From Candidatus Hinthialibacter antarcticus (lineage in GTDB: Bacteria; Hinthialibacterota; Hinthialibacteria; Hinthialibacterales; Hinthialibacteraceae), in contig JAVCCE010000033.1 of NCBI GenBank assembly GCA_030765645.1, forward strand, positions 1 through 42,657: DNA of 42,657 bases, given 5' to 3'. Made by a program: the position numbers and the translations under genes. The notes under the pieces were generated by a model. That model had not been told where the DNA came from, ran no database searches, and worked only from the letters and a program-made list of their open reading frames with translations. Positions within the stretch are counted from its first letter, which is position 1, and every line of letters begins with the position of its first letter. Positions 7,779-16,984 of this stretch are shown piece by piece.

Positions 7779-8963
7779 TCACCCTTTCACCACGGCGAGC
7801 GGGGCCAGGCGGAAGGCGGGTTCGACGAGATGTTGTTGTTTCTTCATCACGTCTTCGATGTCTTTATAGGCGGCGGGCGCTTCGTCGATGATGCGCTTCA
7901 TGCTGGGCGCAGCGATATGTACATTTTTTACTTGCTCTGCGAATGACTCTTCAGAGATTTCCTCCCGCGCTTGCGTTCTACTTTTGCAACGCCCCGCGCC
8001 GTGTGAGCATGAACGGAACGAATCAGCGAATCCCTTGCCGCGTCCAATGTAGCTGCATGTTCCCATTGAGCCTGGAATCGTAACCAGTTCGCCCTCCAAT
8101 GCGCGTACAGCGCCTTTTCGATGGACAAGAACTTTCTCGCCGAAATGCGTTTCCCAAGCGGCGTAGTTGTGATGAGTGCATACTTCAAGCGTGCATTCGA
8201 TGGGGCGCGAGAAGATTGCTTCCATGATTTCAAACGAGGCGTCGAGCATGTGCAGGCGGTTTTGCATGGCGAAGTCCATCGCCCATTGCATCTGGTCGAG
8301 ATACTCTTGCGCTTCGGGCAACCCCAGCGGCAGCATGGCATAATCTTTTGGCAGGCTTGAGTCTTGCGATTTGCAATAGTCTTTTGCGAGTTTGTGATAG
8401 TGATTGGCGATGGTGTACCCGATGTTGCGCGAGCCGGAATGCAGCATTACCCACAACCAGCCGTCTTCGTCTTTTTGAATTTCGATGAAGTGGTTGCCGC
8501 CGCCTAATGTTCCCAATTGAAATGGAATCTCATCTATGCGCTCAGCAACGACGGGCATGTATTCTTTTAAGTCGCGCTTGGCTTTTCCTTTCACGCGTAT
8601 GCGTTCGATCACTTCGCCTTCTTGCGGTTGCTCATGCCATTTTTTTCCAGTAGGGATATCGTAAAAAATTTCATCAGCGGCTTGTTGGATGTCGTTGCGA
8701 ACATCCCAAAATTTGATGTTAGTACGGGCGGCGACCATGCCGCAGCCGATATCGACGCCAACCGCGTTGGGCATGACCGCGCCCTTGAGCGCCATTACGC
8801 CGCCGACCGGCATGGCGTAGCCCTGGTGTGCGTCAGGCATCAAGGCAATGTGGTGAAACGCGCCGGGGAGTTTGGCGCACCACTCCGCCTGGTCGCGGGC
8901 GCCGCTCTCGACTTCATCCAAAAAATATTGAATGGGGATGCCATCCGTCGGATCAAGTTTCAT
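7779..8963 (-). CDS. rtcB: RtcB-family RNA ligase (tRNA-splicing ligase)
   Basis: RtcB joins RNA 2',3'-cyclic phosphate (or 3'-phosphate) ends to 5'-OH ends using GTP and Mn2+, for RNA repair. The 394-residue protein has the diagnostic motifs: MPDAHQG, VGVDIGCGM with the Mn-binding cysteine at residue 74, GTLGGGNHFIE, LHSGSRNIG, and SCSHGAGR with the guanylylated histidine at residue 321. Its length fits the shorter bacterial RtcB type. It is the last gene of a run surE, DedA-family gene, rtcB, with 12- and 17-nt gaps. No RtcA or RtcR regulator is seen nearby. Confidence 0.95.
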   Translation of the reverse strand: MKLDPTDGIPIQYFLDEVESGARDQAEWCAKLPGAFHHIALMPDAHQGYAMPVGGVMALKGAVMPNAVGVDIGCGMVAARTNIKFWDVRNDIQQAADEIFYDIPTGKKWHEQPQEGEVIERIRVKGKAKRDLKEYMPVVAERIDEIPFQLGTLGGGNHFIEIQKDEDGWLWVMLHSGSRNIGYTIANHYHKLAKDYCKSQDSSLPKDYAMLPLGLPEAQEYLDQMQWAMDFAMQNRLHMLDASFEIMEAIFSRPIECTLEVCTHHNYAAWETHFGEKVLVHRKGAVRALEGELVTIPGSMGTCSYIGRGKGFADSFRSCSHGAGRCKSRTQAREEISEESFAEQVKNVHIAAPSMKRIIDEAPAAYKDIEDVMKKQQHLVEPAFRLAPLAVVKG

Positions 8964-8980
8964 ACGGATAGATTACTGCG

Positions 8981-9619
8981 TTATTCTACTGGCGGAACGG
9001 CATTTTTTTTCGGTCCAATAAAACGAAGCGAAATAAAACCGAAGATTCCCAAAACCAGCATCGCCGCGAGAAATAAATCAAAGCGGTGCAACAGCGGTTT
9101 GGCTTGTTCGCCGAAGAAGTAGAGAATCGAACCGACTAAATAGAAACGCCCCGCCCGACCAACCAGCGAAGCGAGCATAAAGCGCCAGAAGGGAATGCGG
9201 CACAGTCCGCCCGCGATGGTGAATACTTTGTAGGGAATCGGCGTGAAGGCGGCGGCGAGTACGACCCACACGTCATATTTGTTGTATAGCCCTTCAACTT
9301 TGTCGAATTTTTCCTGGTTGAAAATCCAATTCGTCCAAGGAGAATTCACCAGCCATGTGACAAATGGGCGTCCGCCGAAGCGTCCGATGGCGTAGCCCAG
9401 CGCGCCGCCCAACACGGAAGTCACGGTTAGGATGGTCGCCAGTAGGTAAGCGGAATCAGGCTGAATTACGCCCATGAGAATAAACGGGATGTCGGGCGGG
9501 ATCGGGAAAAATGAAGATTCAGCAAATGACAACACCCCAAGGGAAACCAAGGCGTTGTCGGTAAATTGGTTGTTTTGAATTACGAGAGAAATCGTCCAGT
9601 CTTTGAGTTCGCTAAACAC
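8981..9619 (-). CDS. DedA/SNARE-associated family membrane protein (YqaA-like)
   Basis: This 212-residue integral membrane protein has the YqaA-type DedA signature. It shows FAESSFFPIPPDIPFILMG near the N-terminus, GGALGYAIGRFGG, the conserved FTPIPYKVFTIAGGLCRIPFWRF segment, and GRAGRFYLVG. Hydrophobic helices at about 45-70, 125-150 and 180-203 and a re-entrant FTPIPYK loop are typical. DedA proteins act in membrane homeostasis and undecaprenyl or phospholipid flipping, but the YqaA branch has no firm function. It is cotranscribed with surE (12 nt upstream) and rtcB (17 nt downstream). Confidence 0.85.
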   Translation of the reverse strand: MFSELKDWTISLVIQNNQFTDNALVSLGVLSFAESSFFPIPPDIPFILMGVIQPDSAYLLATILTVTSVLGGALGYAIGRFGGRPFVTWLVNSPWTNWIFNQEKFDKVEGLYNKYDVWVVLAAAFTPIPYKVFTIAGGLCRIPFWRFMLASLVGRAGRFYLVGSILYFFGEQAKPLLHRFDLFLAAMLVLGIFGFISLRFIGPKKNAVPPVE

Positions 9620-9631
9620 GCAAGGTCTCCA

Positions 9632-10417
9632 TTATTTGCTATCAGATTGATTAACGTCCAGGTTCCATTTATCAATTTCCGCAATGGCGTGAAATTGGGT
9701 GAAGTCGTGTCCAAGCGGCGTGACGGAAACTTTGCCGTCTTCGATGGCGTGAAAGTCTGTACCTTCCGCTTCGACCCAGGTGGGCGTTTCGCCGCCGATC
9801 CAATAATACTCTTTGCCTTGCGGGTCATGCCGCTGAATGATGACGTCGCGGTATACGCGCTCGCCGAGCCGGGTTGCTGTGATGCCTTTCAGTTCTTCAT
9901 AAGGCAGGTTGGGGACGTTCACATTCAAAAACGTCCCGTCGGGCATGTGTTTGTTTAACATGTCTTTTGCGATCACGCACGCAATTTTACCCGCTGTGTT
10001 GAAATGCTGTGTCTCGCCGGGAACGACGAGGTTTAACGAAATCGCAAAGGAGGGGACGTTGTTTAAATGGCCTTCGTGGGCGCCCGCGACGGTTCCTGAA
10101 TAGACGGTGTCGATGCCTAAGTTGGGGCCGCGATTGATGCCTGACGCCACCAGGTCGGGCTTGAAGTCGAGAAAGCCTCGGGCCCCAAACATGACGCAAT
10201 CGGCGGGCGTTCCGTCAATCATATACACGCGTTCGCTTAACTGGTGCGCCCGGATGGGGTGGTTCATGGTGAACGAGTGTGACACTGCGCTGCGTTCGCG
10301 GTCGGGCGCGATGATCCATACTTCGCCCAGCGTTCCAAGCGCATCCGCCAGCGCGGTCAGGCCGGGAGAGTGAATTCCATCGTCATTTGTAACAAGAATA
10401 CGTAGTTTATTGGTCAT
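9632..10417 (-). CDS. surE: 5'/3'-nucleotidase SurE
   Basis: SurE is a metal-dependent survival-protein phosphatase that dephosphorylates nucleoside 5'- and 3'-monophosphates. The 261-residue product begins with the expected RILVTNDDGIHSPG, containing the metal ligands Asp12 and Asp13. It also shows APDRERSAVSHSFTMNHPI, a DCVMFG segment and SGINRGPNLGIDTVYSGTVAGAHEG, all core SurE motifs. The ATG at 10417 is chosen because the conserved strand begins right after it; an upstream in-frame ATG at 10495 would add 26 residues not seen in the family. It heads the surE-DedA-rtcB operon and is divergent from the YceI-like lipoprotein gene, across 183 bp. Confidence 0.95.
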   Translation of the reverse strand: MTNKLRILVTNDDGIHSPGLTALADALGTLGEVWIIAPDRERSAVSHSFTMNHPIRAHQLSERVYMIDGTPADCVMFGARGFLDFKPDLVASGINRGPNLGIDTVYSGTVAGAHEGHLNNVPSFAISLNLVVPGETQHFNTAGKIACVIAKDMLNKHMPDGTFLNVNVPNLPYEELKGITATRLGERVYRDVIIQRHDPQGKEYYWIGGETPTWVEAEGTDFHAIEDGKVSVTPLGHDFTQFHAIAEIDKWNLDVNQSDSK

Positions 10418-10539
10418 TGGTTGTTTTTCTTTGTGGAATAGATATCGAGGCGGATTATTCTTTCGCAATGCCTGTTTGTCAACGCGACGGAACATCGAAT
10501 CGTCTTCGGAAGAACTGTTTAAAAAATATTAATTTGTTT

Positions 10540-10569
10540 TTAGGAAAATACCCAGGAAGTTGATATAAT
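10540..10569 (+). promoter_or_regulatory. Possible sigma-70 promoter of the YceI-like gene
   Basis: A perfect TATAAT (10564-10569) lies about 31 nt before the ATG. TTAGGA (10540-10545), 18 nt upstream of it, is a weak -35. The -10 is convincing; the -35 is not. Confidence 0.45.
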
Positions 10570-10600
10570 CAGTAAACTTTATTGGATCAGGAGATAAGAG

Positions 10601-11218
10601 ATGAGAAAAGTATCTTTCGCCATACTTGCTGTTTGTGCAATGATTGCCGTAGGGTGTTCGAATCCCGCTGACAATGTGACCGAAGCGAAGGTTTCCAGCC
10701 CAACAGGTGAGGCCGCCGTGTCCGCAGAAGGCAAAGCCTACACGGTTACGCCCGCATCGACTATCGGTTTTGTTGGATCAAAAGTCACAGGCAGCCATGA
10801 CGGCGGTTTTGAAAAATTTAGCGGCGAGTTTGTGTTGGTCGATGGATCGCCCGAAGGATCACACGGCGCCATTGAGATCGATATGGATTCAACCTGGTCA
10901 GACAATGACCGCTTGACCGGACACTTGAAAAGCCCGGACTTTTTCGGTGTTGAGAAAAACCCGACAACGACCTTCAAGGCGAACAAGATTGAGAAAGCGG
11001 CTGAGGGCTACACCGTCACGGGCGAGTTGACTCTGCACGGCGTGACCAAGGCAATTTCGTTCCCGGCGCAAATCGCGGCTGAAGACGACTTGATCAAATT
11101 GAACGCTGAGTTTTTCGTCAAGCGCTTTGATTTTGAGATCAAGTATCCGGGTAAAGCCGATGACCTCATCCGCGATGAAGTTGTGATTAAGTTAGACATT
11201 ATCGCGAAGGCAGCGTAA
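10601..11218 (+). CDS. YceI-like family lipoprotein
   Basis: This 205-residue protein starts with a lipoprotein signal (hydrophobic stretch, then AVGC, with Cys19 as the lipidation site). The mature part has the YceI pattern: TPASTIGFVGSKVTGSHDGGFEKFSGEF, then DMDSTWSDNDRLTGHLKSPDFFGVEKNPTTTF, and later TGELTLHGVTKAISFP. YceI proteins form a lipocalin-like beta-barrel that binds isoprenoid lipids such as polyprenyl chains. The membrane-anchored form is common outside Proteobacteria. A CAGGAG ribosome-binding site supports the start. It stands alone, divergent from surE and convergent with the enolase-superfamily gene. Its ligand is unknown. Confidence 0.9.
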   Translation: MRKVSFAILAVCAMIAVGCSNPADNVTEAKVSSPTGEAAVSAEGKAYTVTPASTIGFVGSKVTGSHDGGFEKFSGEFVLVDGSPEGSHGAIEIDMDSTWSDNDRLTGHLKSPDFFGVEKNPTTTFKANKIEKAAEGYTVTGELTLHGVTKAISFPAQIAAEDDLIKLNAEFFVKRFDFEIKYPGKADDLIRDEVVIKLDIIAKAA

Positions 11219-11270
11219 TCAACCCACGCCTTATTTGAAATGTCGGCATAAATAGTAATCGTGAATAAAA

Positions 11271-12503
11271 TCACACAATTCGTTCGGCCTTTTTTAGGCG
11301 GTCTTCCAGAGGCGCGAGTCCTAATCCCGCGCCTTTGGGGACGCTGACCTCGCCGTCTTTCATTGTCAACGGCGGATCATAATACACCGACTTTTCAAAG
11401 CCTTCCTTGAATTCCTGATACGGCCCGATGTTTGGCGTACAGGAGGCGAACTGTACGACTTCGACGAAACCAACGCCGCTGCCGCCCATGTGTAAGGTGA
11501 TGGGCATTCCCGCAACGGCTGCCATATTCGCTACCCGGCGTGAACGGATATACCCGCCGTAGTAATGCAAATCCGGTTGTACGACCTGCACCGCGCCGTG
11601 ATGCACCATCCAGCGAAAGCGTCGATGGCTCGATTCACACTCGCCGCCCGCAATATCGATCTCAAGCGCATCCGCTACGCGCTTGGTGTCGTCGAGATGG
11701 TCGAATGGACAAGGCTCTTCAAAGAAAATCGCGTTCGCGTCTTGCAGGCGCTTGCCAATGTCGATTGCTTTGGGCGGATCATACGACCCGTTCGAGTCGC
11801 TATGGATGTCAATCGAATCGCCCAGCGTTTTTCGCACAAGAGGGATGAGCGCTTCACTGCGCCCGGGGATGGAATCGGCGTTGTTGCTCATGCGCCCGCC
11901 GATTTTGAATTTGACCGCTTTCACGCCGTGCTCTTCAACCTTACGTTTGAGAATATCCACTTCTTCTTGCGGCGAAGTCTGGCGATTGCCGCTCGCATAA
12001 TATACCGGGATGCTCTCCCGCAATACGCCGCCTAACATGTCGCCCAACCTCTGATTGGTGATGCGCCCCAGTAGGTCTAAGAGCGCCATCTCCACCCAGG
12101 CGACGCAGCACCACAAGGCAAGCCCCTGCAATTTATAATTGCTTTTGAATCCATACAATTCATCAAGCAACGTTTCGAGGTTGCGTGCATCTTTGCCGAT
12201 GAAATGCGGAAGGACATTGTCGCGCAGCAATGGGTACAGTTGAAACGCCCGGTTATTGGTGATGGTATATCCCACGGCGCCGTCACGGCTGGCGGCCTTG
12301 AGAATATGGTCGTTGCCCAAGCGGTGCAATTCAAAACTCTCAATCAGAATCGGAACGGATATCTCCTTCAAATTCAGAACGGGGCGTTGCGCGGCCTGAT
12401 CTATGGCTTCCATTGATGGAGTCGCACGAATGGATTGAGCGGAGGCGGGCAAGGCGGCGATGGCTGCGGTGGATTGTAAAAAACGTCGGCGGTTGGTTGA
12501 CAT
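11271..12503 (-). CDS. Mandelate racemase / muconate-lactonizing-type enolase-superfamily protein with Tat signal
   Basis: The 410-residue product starts with a Tat-type leader (NRRRFLQS, then a hydrophobic stretch ending near ASA-QS at residue 24), so it is probably exported folded. The barrel has the enolase-superfamily pattern: K198-x-K200 in VKFKIG, and metal ligands Asp236 (HSDSN), Glu262 (FFEEP) and Glu288 (GGECE). A later histidine lies in LHMGG (His338). These fit a racemase, dehydratase or epimerase acting on a sugar acid or similar carboxylate; the substrate is not predictable. The start at 12503 is chosen because the Tat motif begins there, with GGGGAA a little upstream. An upstream ATG at 12542 would bury the leader. 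It is divergent from the amidase gene. Confidence 0.87.
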   Translation of the reverse strand: MSTNRRRFLQSTAAIAALPASAQSIRATPSMEAIDQAAQRPVLNLKEISVPILIESFELHRLGNDHILKAASRDGAVGYTITNNRAFQLYPLLRDNVLPHFIGKDARNLETLLDELYGFKSNYKLQGLALWCCVAWVEMALLDLLGRITNQRLGDMLGGVLRESIPVYYASGNRQTSPQEEVDILKRKVEEHGVKAVKFKIGGRMSNNADSIPGRSEALIPLVRKTLGDSIDIHSDSNGSYDPPKAIDIGKRLQDANAIFFEEPCPFDHLDDTKRVADALEIDIAGGECESSHRRFRWMVHHGAVQVVQPDLHYYGGYIRSRRVANMAAVAGMPITLHMGGSGVGFVEVVQFASCTPNIGPYQEFKEGFEKSVYYDPPLTMKDGEVSVPKGAGLGLAPLEDRLKKAERIV

Positions 12504-12624
12504 ATCATTTCCCCAATTTGAGTATGGGACAATTATATGCAAAGAACGCGGCTTGAGTCATCCACTCTGAGCGATAAAGTTTAAACGGAAATCATTGCTG
12601 CATCGTATGCTTTGGGAGACAACA

Positions 12625-14022
12625 ATGAACGATCTGGTCCGAATGAGCGCTCGCGAAATTGCTCAAGCCATTCGCAATAAAGAGATTTCTTCACGAGACA
12701 TTACTGAAGCCTGCATTCAGAAAATCGAAGCGGTGAATCCAAAATTAAACGCCGTTGTTCAGCCCTGTTATGAACGAGCGCTTGAACAAGCGGTCGCCGC
12801 TGACCAGACTGTTGCGCACGGCGACGCATTGGGAGCGCTGCACGGCGTTCCATTCACCATGAAAGACAGCATCGAAACCGAGGGGCTGACATGCGTTTGT
12901 GGAACCGAAGGCAGAAAAAACTTTGTCCCCAAACAAGATGCGGTCTTGGTCAAACGCTTGCGCGATGCGGGAGCGATCTTATTAGGCAAAACCAACGTGC
13001 CGGAAATTTGCATGGCGTTTGAAAGCGACAACGTCGTTTTTGGTAAGACGAATAATCCCTATAACATCAACAAAAGTTCGGGCGGCAGCAGCGGCGGTGA
13101 AGCGGCCATCATTGCAGCGTGCGGGTCGCCGTTTGGTTTGGGCAGCGACGCTGGCGGCAGCATTCGCTTTCCCAGCCACGCTTGTGGAATCGCAGGACTC
13201 AAACCGACGACGGCGCGCTTGCCGCGCACGGGACATTATATTCCACCCGGCGGCGCCCTGGGGCCGCTCTGGCAAATTGGGCCAATGGCGCGAACCGCAA
13301 AAGATTTGGCGTATCTCTTTCCACTGTTGTTGGGCGACGATCCCGGCGATCCGGCAATTGTCCCTATGCCATATCTTGATGGGCGGTCAGTCGAAATTCG
13401 CAAACTCAAGATTGCGTATTATACAGACAATGGCGTCGTGACGCCGACACAGGAGACGCAGCAAACCGTAAAGTCAGCGGCTGAATGTTTTGCCCAACTC
13501 GGCGCTGAAGTCATCGAAGCGCGGCCTGCTTGCTTTGGGCGCGAGGCGGACATCTGGCTTGATCTGTGCGGCGTGGATGGAGGCGAATTGTTGAAGCAGG
13601 TATTGCAGCAAAGCGGTACGAAAAATTTCGCGCCCATCATGCAGCGATTGCTTGATATCTGCCAGACGCGAAAGCGCGACGCCAATGGCTTTCATCATCT
13701 ATTGTTTGAGTGGCAGCAATTTAAGCAATCGGTTTATGAATTTATGCAGGGTTATGACCTCATTGTTTGTCCTACTTGCGCAACGTCGGCGCTCGATCAC
13801 GGCGTGAGTTATAACGATGACGTGTTTCCGGGATTCAGTTATACGATTGCGTACAATTTGTCCGGGCTGCCGGGGGCGGTGGTTCGCGGCGGCGAGTCGA
13901 AAGACGGTCTGCCCATTGGTGTTCAACTAATCGCCAAACCGTGGCGCGAAGATGTTGCGCTGGCAGCGGCGATTGCATTGGAAGAAGCAACGGGCGGCTG
14001 GAAAGCGCCAACGGGCGTGTAG
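12625..14022 (+). CDS. Amidase-signature family amidohydrolase
   Basis: The 465-residue cytoplasmic enzyme is predicted to hydrolyse amide bonds by the Ser-cisSer-Lys mechanism. The triad is visible: Lys80 in GVPFTMKDS, the cis-Ser at 155/156 in SSGGSSGGEA, and the nucleophile Ser179 in GSDAGGSIRFP. It has the family length and ends in LPIGVQLIAKPWRED, as in GatA-like amidases. The gatB and gatC partners are absent, so it is more likely a free amidase (fatty-acid amide hydrolase / 6-aminohexanoate-type) than glutamyl-tRNA amidotransferase. The ATG at 12625 has GGGAG 6 nt upstream; an upstream ATG at 12604 lies before this site. Confidence 0.9.
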   Translation: MNDLVRMSAREIAQAIRNKEISSRDITEACIQKIEAVNPKLNAVVQPCYERALEQAVAADQTVAHGDALGALHGVPFTMKDSIETEGLTCVCGTEGRKNFVPKQDAVLVKRLRDAGAILLGKTNVPEICMAFESDNVVFGKTNNPYNINKSSGGSSGGEAAIIAACGSPFGLGSDAGGSIRFPSHACGIAGLKPTTARLPRTGHYIPPGGALGPLWQIGPMARTAKDLAYLFPLLLGDDPGDPAIVPMPYLDGRSVEIRKLKIAYYTDNGVVTPTQETQQTVKSAAECFAQLGAEVIEARPACFGREADIWLDLCGVDGGELLKQVLQQSGTKNFAPIMQRLLDICQTRKRDANGFHHLLFEWQQFKQSVYEFMQGYDLIVCPTCATSALDHGVSYNDDVFPGFSYTIAYNLSGLPGAVVRGGESKDGLPIGVQLIAKPWREDVALAAAIALEEATGGWKAPTGV

Positions 14023-14080
14023 CCGAAAATGCTTAAAATGGTTCTTCCGTAAATTGGATGTTTTTTTTTATTTCGCTGTA

Positions 14081-14163
14081 TGGGGCATGGGTGCAACTCT
14101 GCTGGCTTCAGTGCGGGCTTTCAGGCCCTTATGCACAGGCGCTCCCAGAGTTTCATCCATATC
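14081..14163. repeat. Family A nested-hairpin repeat, copy 2
   Basis: The core GTGCGGGCTTTCAGGCCC is identical to copy 3. It is flanked by GGGTGCAACTCT on the left and AGAGTTTCATCC on the right, forming a weaker outer stem. The element is about 60 nt after the amidase stop. Confidence 0.75.
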
Positions 14164-14261
14164 ACATATTTGGTTTGTTAATTTTTGATATACCGGAATA
14201 CGTATTCATAACCAAAATCATGGCCATCCATCAATTTAAGTTCTCACTTAGCGGTTGAACC

Positions 14262-15230
14262 TTAAAAATTAAATAAATGGACGAATTTGGAGAAGAGATC
14301 GCTGTCAAAATGACCAACCATCTTTTCTCTCATAATTTGTAATGCTTCAAAGGTGGTCAGCGGTTTTTTATAACTACGCTCCATTGTCAGCGCGTCAAAC
14401 ACATCCGCAATGGCGCATATTTTTCCGTATTCGTGAATTTGCGCACCGGTCAGACCATAAGGATAGCCTGATCCATCTTCCCGTTCATGATGTTGGCTGA
14501 CGATGACGGAGCACTCTTCGCTCAGTTCTCCCGCTTCTTTCAATATGCGCAATCCGCGTAATGGATGTTCGCGCATGACTTCCATTTCTTCGTCGGTCAA
14601 GCGACCGGGCTTACTGAGTATTCGATAGGGAATCTCGGTCTTGCCAATGTCATGCAGAAAGAAGGCGGAGCCGAGTTCATTCAAGTCATGTTTTGAATCT
14701 TCACCGTAAAATTGCTTTGCAAGCGACAGAGATAAGACGCCGACATTGACCGAATGCGCGTAGGTATTGTGGTCATACGCCGTGATTTTCAATAATTGCA
14801 ATGCGGTTTCCTGTTCGGAGAGGATCATGTCAGACATCTTATTCAGTGCTTCTTTTGTCACTTTGATACATTCTGCTTTAGGAGACTCAAATAATGATTC
14901 AATTAAGGTAATCGCATTCTCATATACTTTTGACGCTTTTTCTTTTGGAGAAAGGTTGGGGTCAGCAATCGCCATGAGCAACCGGTCTGACGCCTCAAAG
15001 GGGTTTGGTTTTACGTTAGGATGAGCGATTGGTTTGATTGAGGTTACGTCATCATACTTAATGTCGCGCACGATGAAGTTCTTGCGGGTCGAATTTTTGA
15101 CGCAGCTCAATTCATGTTCATTTGATATCGTATATTCTAAAAAATCCTTCTGGTTTGAAAGCGTATCGGGCGGTAATTCAATACACATCCCAATGCGAAG
15201 GTCTTCTGACGCTACTTTTTGATGCATCAT
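14262..15230 (-). CDS. HD-GYP domain cyclic-di-GMP phosphodiesterase
   Basis: The 322-residue protein has an N-terminal region (1-75) like the domain that often precedes HD-GYP domains. The HD-GYP domain (about 145-320) has HD at 193-194 (FFLHDIGK), EHPLRG at 221-226, and the signature HHEREDGSGYPYGL (247-260) with the GYP core. DVFDALT follows. It should hydrolyse cyclic-di-GMP to GMP or pGpG. No receiver or membrane segment is present, so the enzyme is probably cytoplasmic and responds to cellular signals directly. AAGGA about 11 nt upstream supports the start. No diguanylate cyclase lies in the window. Confidence 0.93.
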   Translation of the reverse strand: MMHQKVASEDLRIGMCIELPPDTLSNQKDFLEYTISNEHELSCVKNSTRKNFIVRDIKYDDVTSIKPIAHPNVKPNPFEASDRLLMAIADPNLSPKEKASKVYENAITLIESLFESPKAECIKVTKEALNKMSDMILSEQETALQLLKITAYDHNTYAHSVNVGVLSLSLAKQFYGEDSKHDLNELGSAFFLHDIGKTEIPYRILSKPGRLTDEEMEVMREHPLRGLRILKEAGELSEECSVIVSQHHEREDGSGYPYGLTGAQIHEYGKICAIADVFDALTMERSYKKPLTTFEALQIMREKMVGHFDSDLFSKFVHLFNF

Positions 15231-15557
15231 AATCGTTACTGTCCTTCAACCATTTTAAAATCATGTCTCATAATTAAAGCAACTAGCGTACCGATTTTAT
15301 CATCCAGATGCAATCATAAGCGCTGTTGTGTAATGCCTTGAAATATAATACGTTATAATATTTTATTGAGGAAGTGAATTTTTTAAATTTATCAAAAATT
15401 GTAACCGTACCTGTTTCATTTTTTCCAATAGTCACACAGTATGTTACTGGAATGAAAATATAAAAACGTAAATTGTTTTTTCGGCGTTGACAAATAGAGG
15501 GGGTATCCAGCAAGATAAAGTAGCGGGCCAGGACAATGCGTTATTGGAGAATATGAG
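15231..15557. promoter_or_regulatory. Divergent intergenic region between HD-GYP and sulfatase genes
   Basis: These 327 bp are AT-rich and hold no ORF with a ribosome-binding site. TTGACA at 15487-15492 matches a -35 for the sulfatase gene, but no -10 sits at the right spacing (GATAAA is 21 nt away). GGAGA before the ATG at 15558 is the ribosome-binding site. No repeat family was seen here. Confidence 0.4.
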
Positions 15558-16973
15558 ATGAAGAATCAATGCCTGAATCGTCGTTCCTTTGTAAAAACGA
15601 TGGGTGGTGGCGCAGCTGCGCTTCTGGCGAAACCCGCTCTTGGACAAGACTCGAAGCGTAAGCCGAATATCATTGTAATTTTTTGTGATGATTTGGGATA
15701 TGGCGATTTGGGCGTATTTGGTCATCCCAGCATCCACACGCCCAATCTTGACGCGATGGCGCATGAAGGCCAAAAATGGACCAATTTTTACGCCGCCGCC
15801 AGCGTATGTACGCCTAGCCGGGCGGGAATTTTAACCGGGCGCCTACCGATTCGAAGCGGCATGTGCAGCGACAAGAGCCGCGTTTTGTTTCCCGATTCCT
15901 CAGGCGGGCTTCCAGCCGATGAGATCACCATCGCCGCAGCTCTCAAACCACAGGGGTACGCGACGGGTTGCATCGGCAAGTGGCATCTCGGGCACCTGCC
16001 GCAATATTTACCGACAAGCCACGGCTTTGATTCTTACTTCGGCATCCCATACAGCAACGACATGGACCGAAGGGGCGGCGATCAAACCAAAGACGCTGAC
16101 AACAGAGCGACGCCGGAAAACTGGAACGTTCCTTTGATGCGCAATGAAGAAATTATTGAACGCCCCGCAAATCAATACACCATAACCAAACGCTATACCG
16201 AAGAGGCGCTTCAGTTTATAAAGGCGAACCAGGAACAACCGTTCTTTCTCTATCTTGCTCACAATCTGCCGCATATTCCTCTCTTCACTTCAGATGGATT
16301 TAAGGGAACTAGTGCGCGCGGCCTTTATGGCGATGTGATTGAAGAGATCGACAACGGCGTCGGGCGCATTTTGCAATCATTGAGGGATAAAGGCATCGCT
16401 GAAAATACGATGGTTGTCTTCACCTCCGATAACGGGCCTTGGCTTCCATTCAAGCAGGACGGCGGCTCGGCTGGATTGTTGAAAGACGGAAAAGGCACCA
16501 CCTGGGAAGGCGGGATGCGTGAGCCGACCATCTTTTGGCAGCCAGGGCGCATTCAGCCGGGCGTTGTACATGGCATCGGTTCGACGCTAGATATCTTGCC
16601 GACGGCGTGCAAACTGGCGGGCGCAACAATCCCTGATGATCGGTATTTGGATGGGCTAGACCTATCGCCTGTCTTATTTGGCAACGATGAAAGCCCTCGT
16701 AAGACCATGTTTTATTATCGAGGACAACAGTTATACGCCGTCCGAAAGGGCGCCTTCAAAGCGCATTTCATTACAGAGACGGAATACACCAAAGACAAAA
16801 ACCGTCAGCAGCATGACCCGCCGTTGTTGTTTAACCTGATGCACGATCCTTCTGAGAAATATAATGTTGCAGACAAACATCCTGAGGTGTTAGCAGAAAT
16901 CGCTAAAATTGTTGAACAACACAAAGCAACACTCACGCCAGTGAAAGACCAACTGGCGGAGCGTATAAAATAA
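15558..16973 (+). CDS. Sulfatase (formylglycine type I) with Tat signal
   Basis: This 471-residue exported enzyme is predicted to remove sulfate esters from a glycan or similar substrate. It has a Tat-type leader (NRRSFVKTMGGG, residues 7-18), then the metal-binding FCDDLGYGD (Asp44 and Asp45). The sulfatase signature is CTPSRAGILTG, with Cys84 converted to formylglycine by a maturase. GKWHLG and TSDNGPW are the other conserved blocks. A type-I (Cys) maturase gene is not in this window. GGAGA lies 7 nt upstream of the ATG. It converges on the minus-strand degradation block, being the only plus-strand member, with 11 bp to the next stop. Confidence 0.94.
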   Translation: MKNQCLNRRSFVKTMGGGAAALLAKPALGQDSKRKPNIIVIFCDDLGYGDLGVFGHPSIHTPNLDAMAHEGQKWTNFYAAASVCTPSRAGILTGRLPIRSGMCSDKSRVLFPDSSGGLPADEITIAAALKPQGYATGCIGKWHLGHLPQYLPTSHGFDSYFGIPYSNDMDRRGGDQTKDADNRATPENWNVPLMRNEEIIERPANQYTITKRYTEEALQFIKANQEQPFFLYLAHNLPHIPLFTSDGFKGTSARGLYGDVIEEIDNGVGRILQSLRDKGIAENTMVVFTSDNGPWLPFKQDGGSAGLLKDGKGTTWEGGMREPTIFWQPGRIQPGVVHGIGSTLDILPTACKLAGATIPDDRYLDGLDLSPVLFGNDESPRKTMFYYRGQQLYAVRKGAFKAHFITETEYTKDKNRQQHDPPLLFNLMHDPSEKYNVADKHPEVLAEIAKIVEQHKATLTPVKDQLAERIK

Positions 16974-16984
16974 ATTACGGCAAT

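Noticed and set aside
15487-15519. TTGACA followed by GATAAA as a promoter for the first sulfatase gene
   Set aside because: The spacing is 21 nt, too long for a normal sigma-70 promoter. Kept only as a remark.
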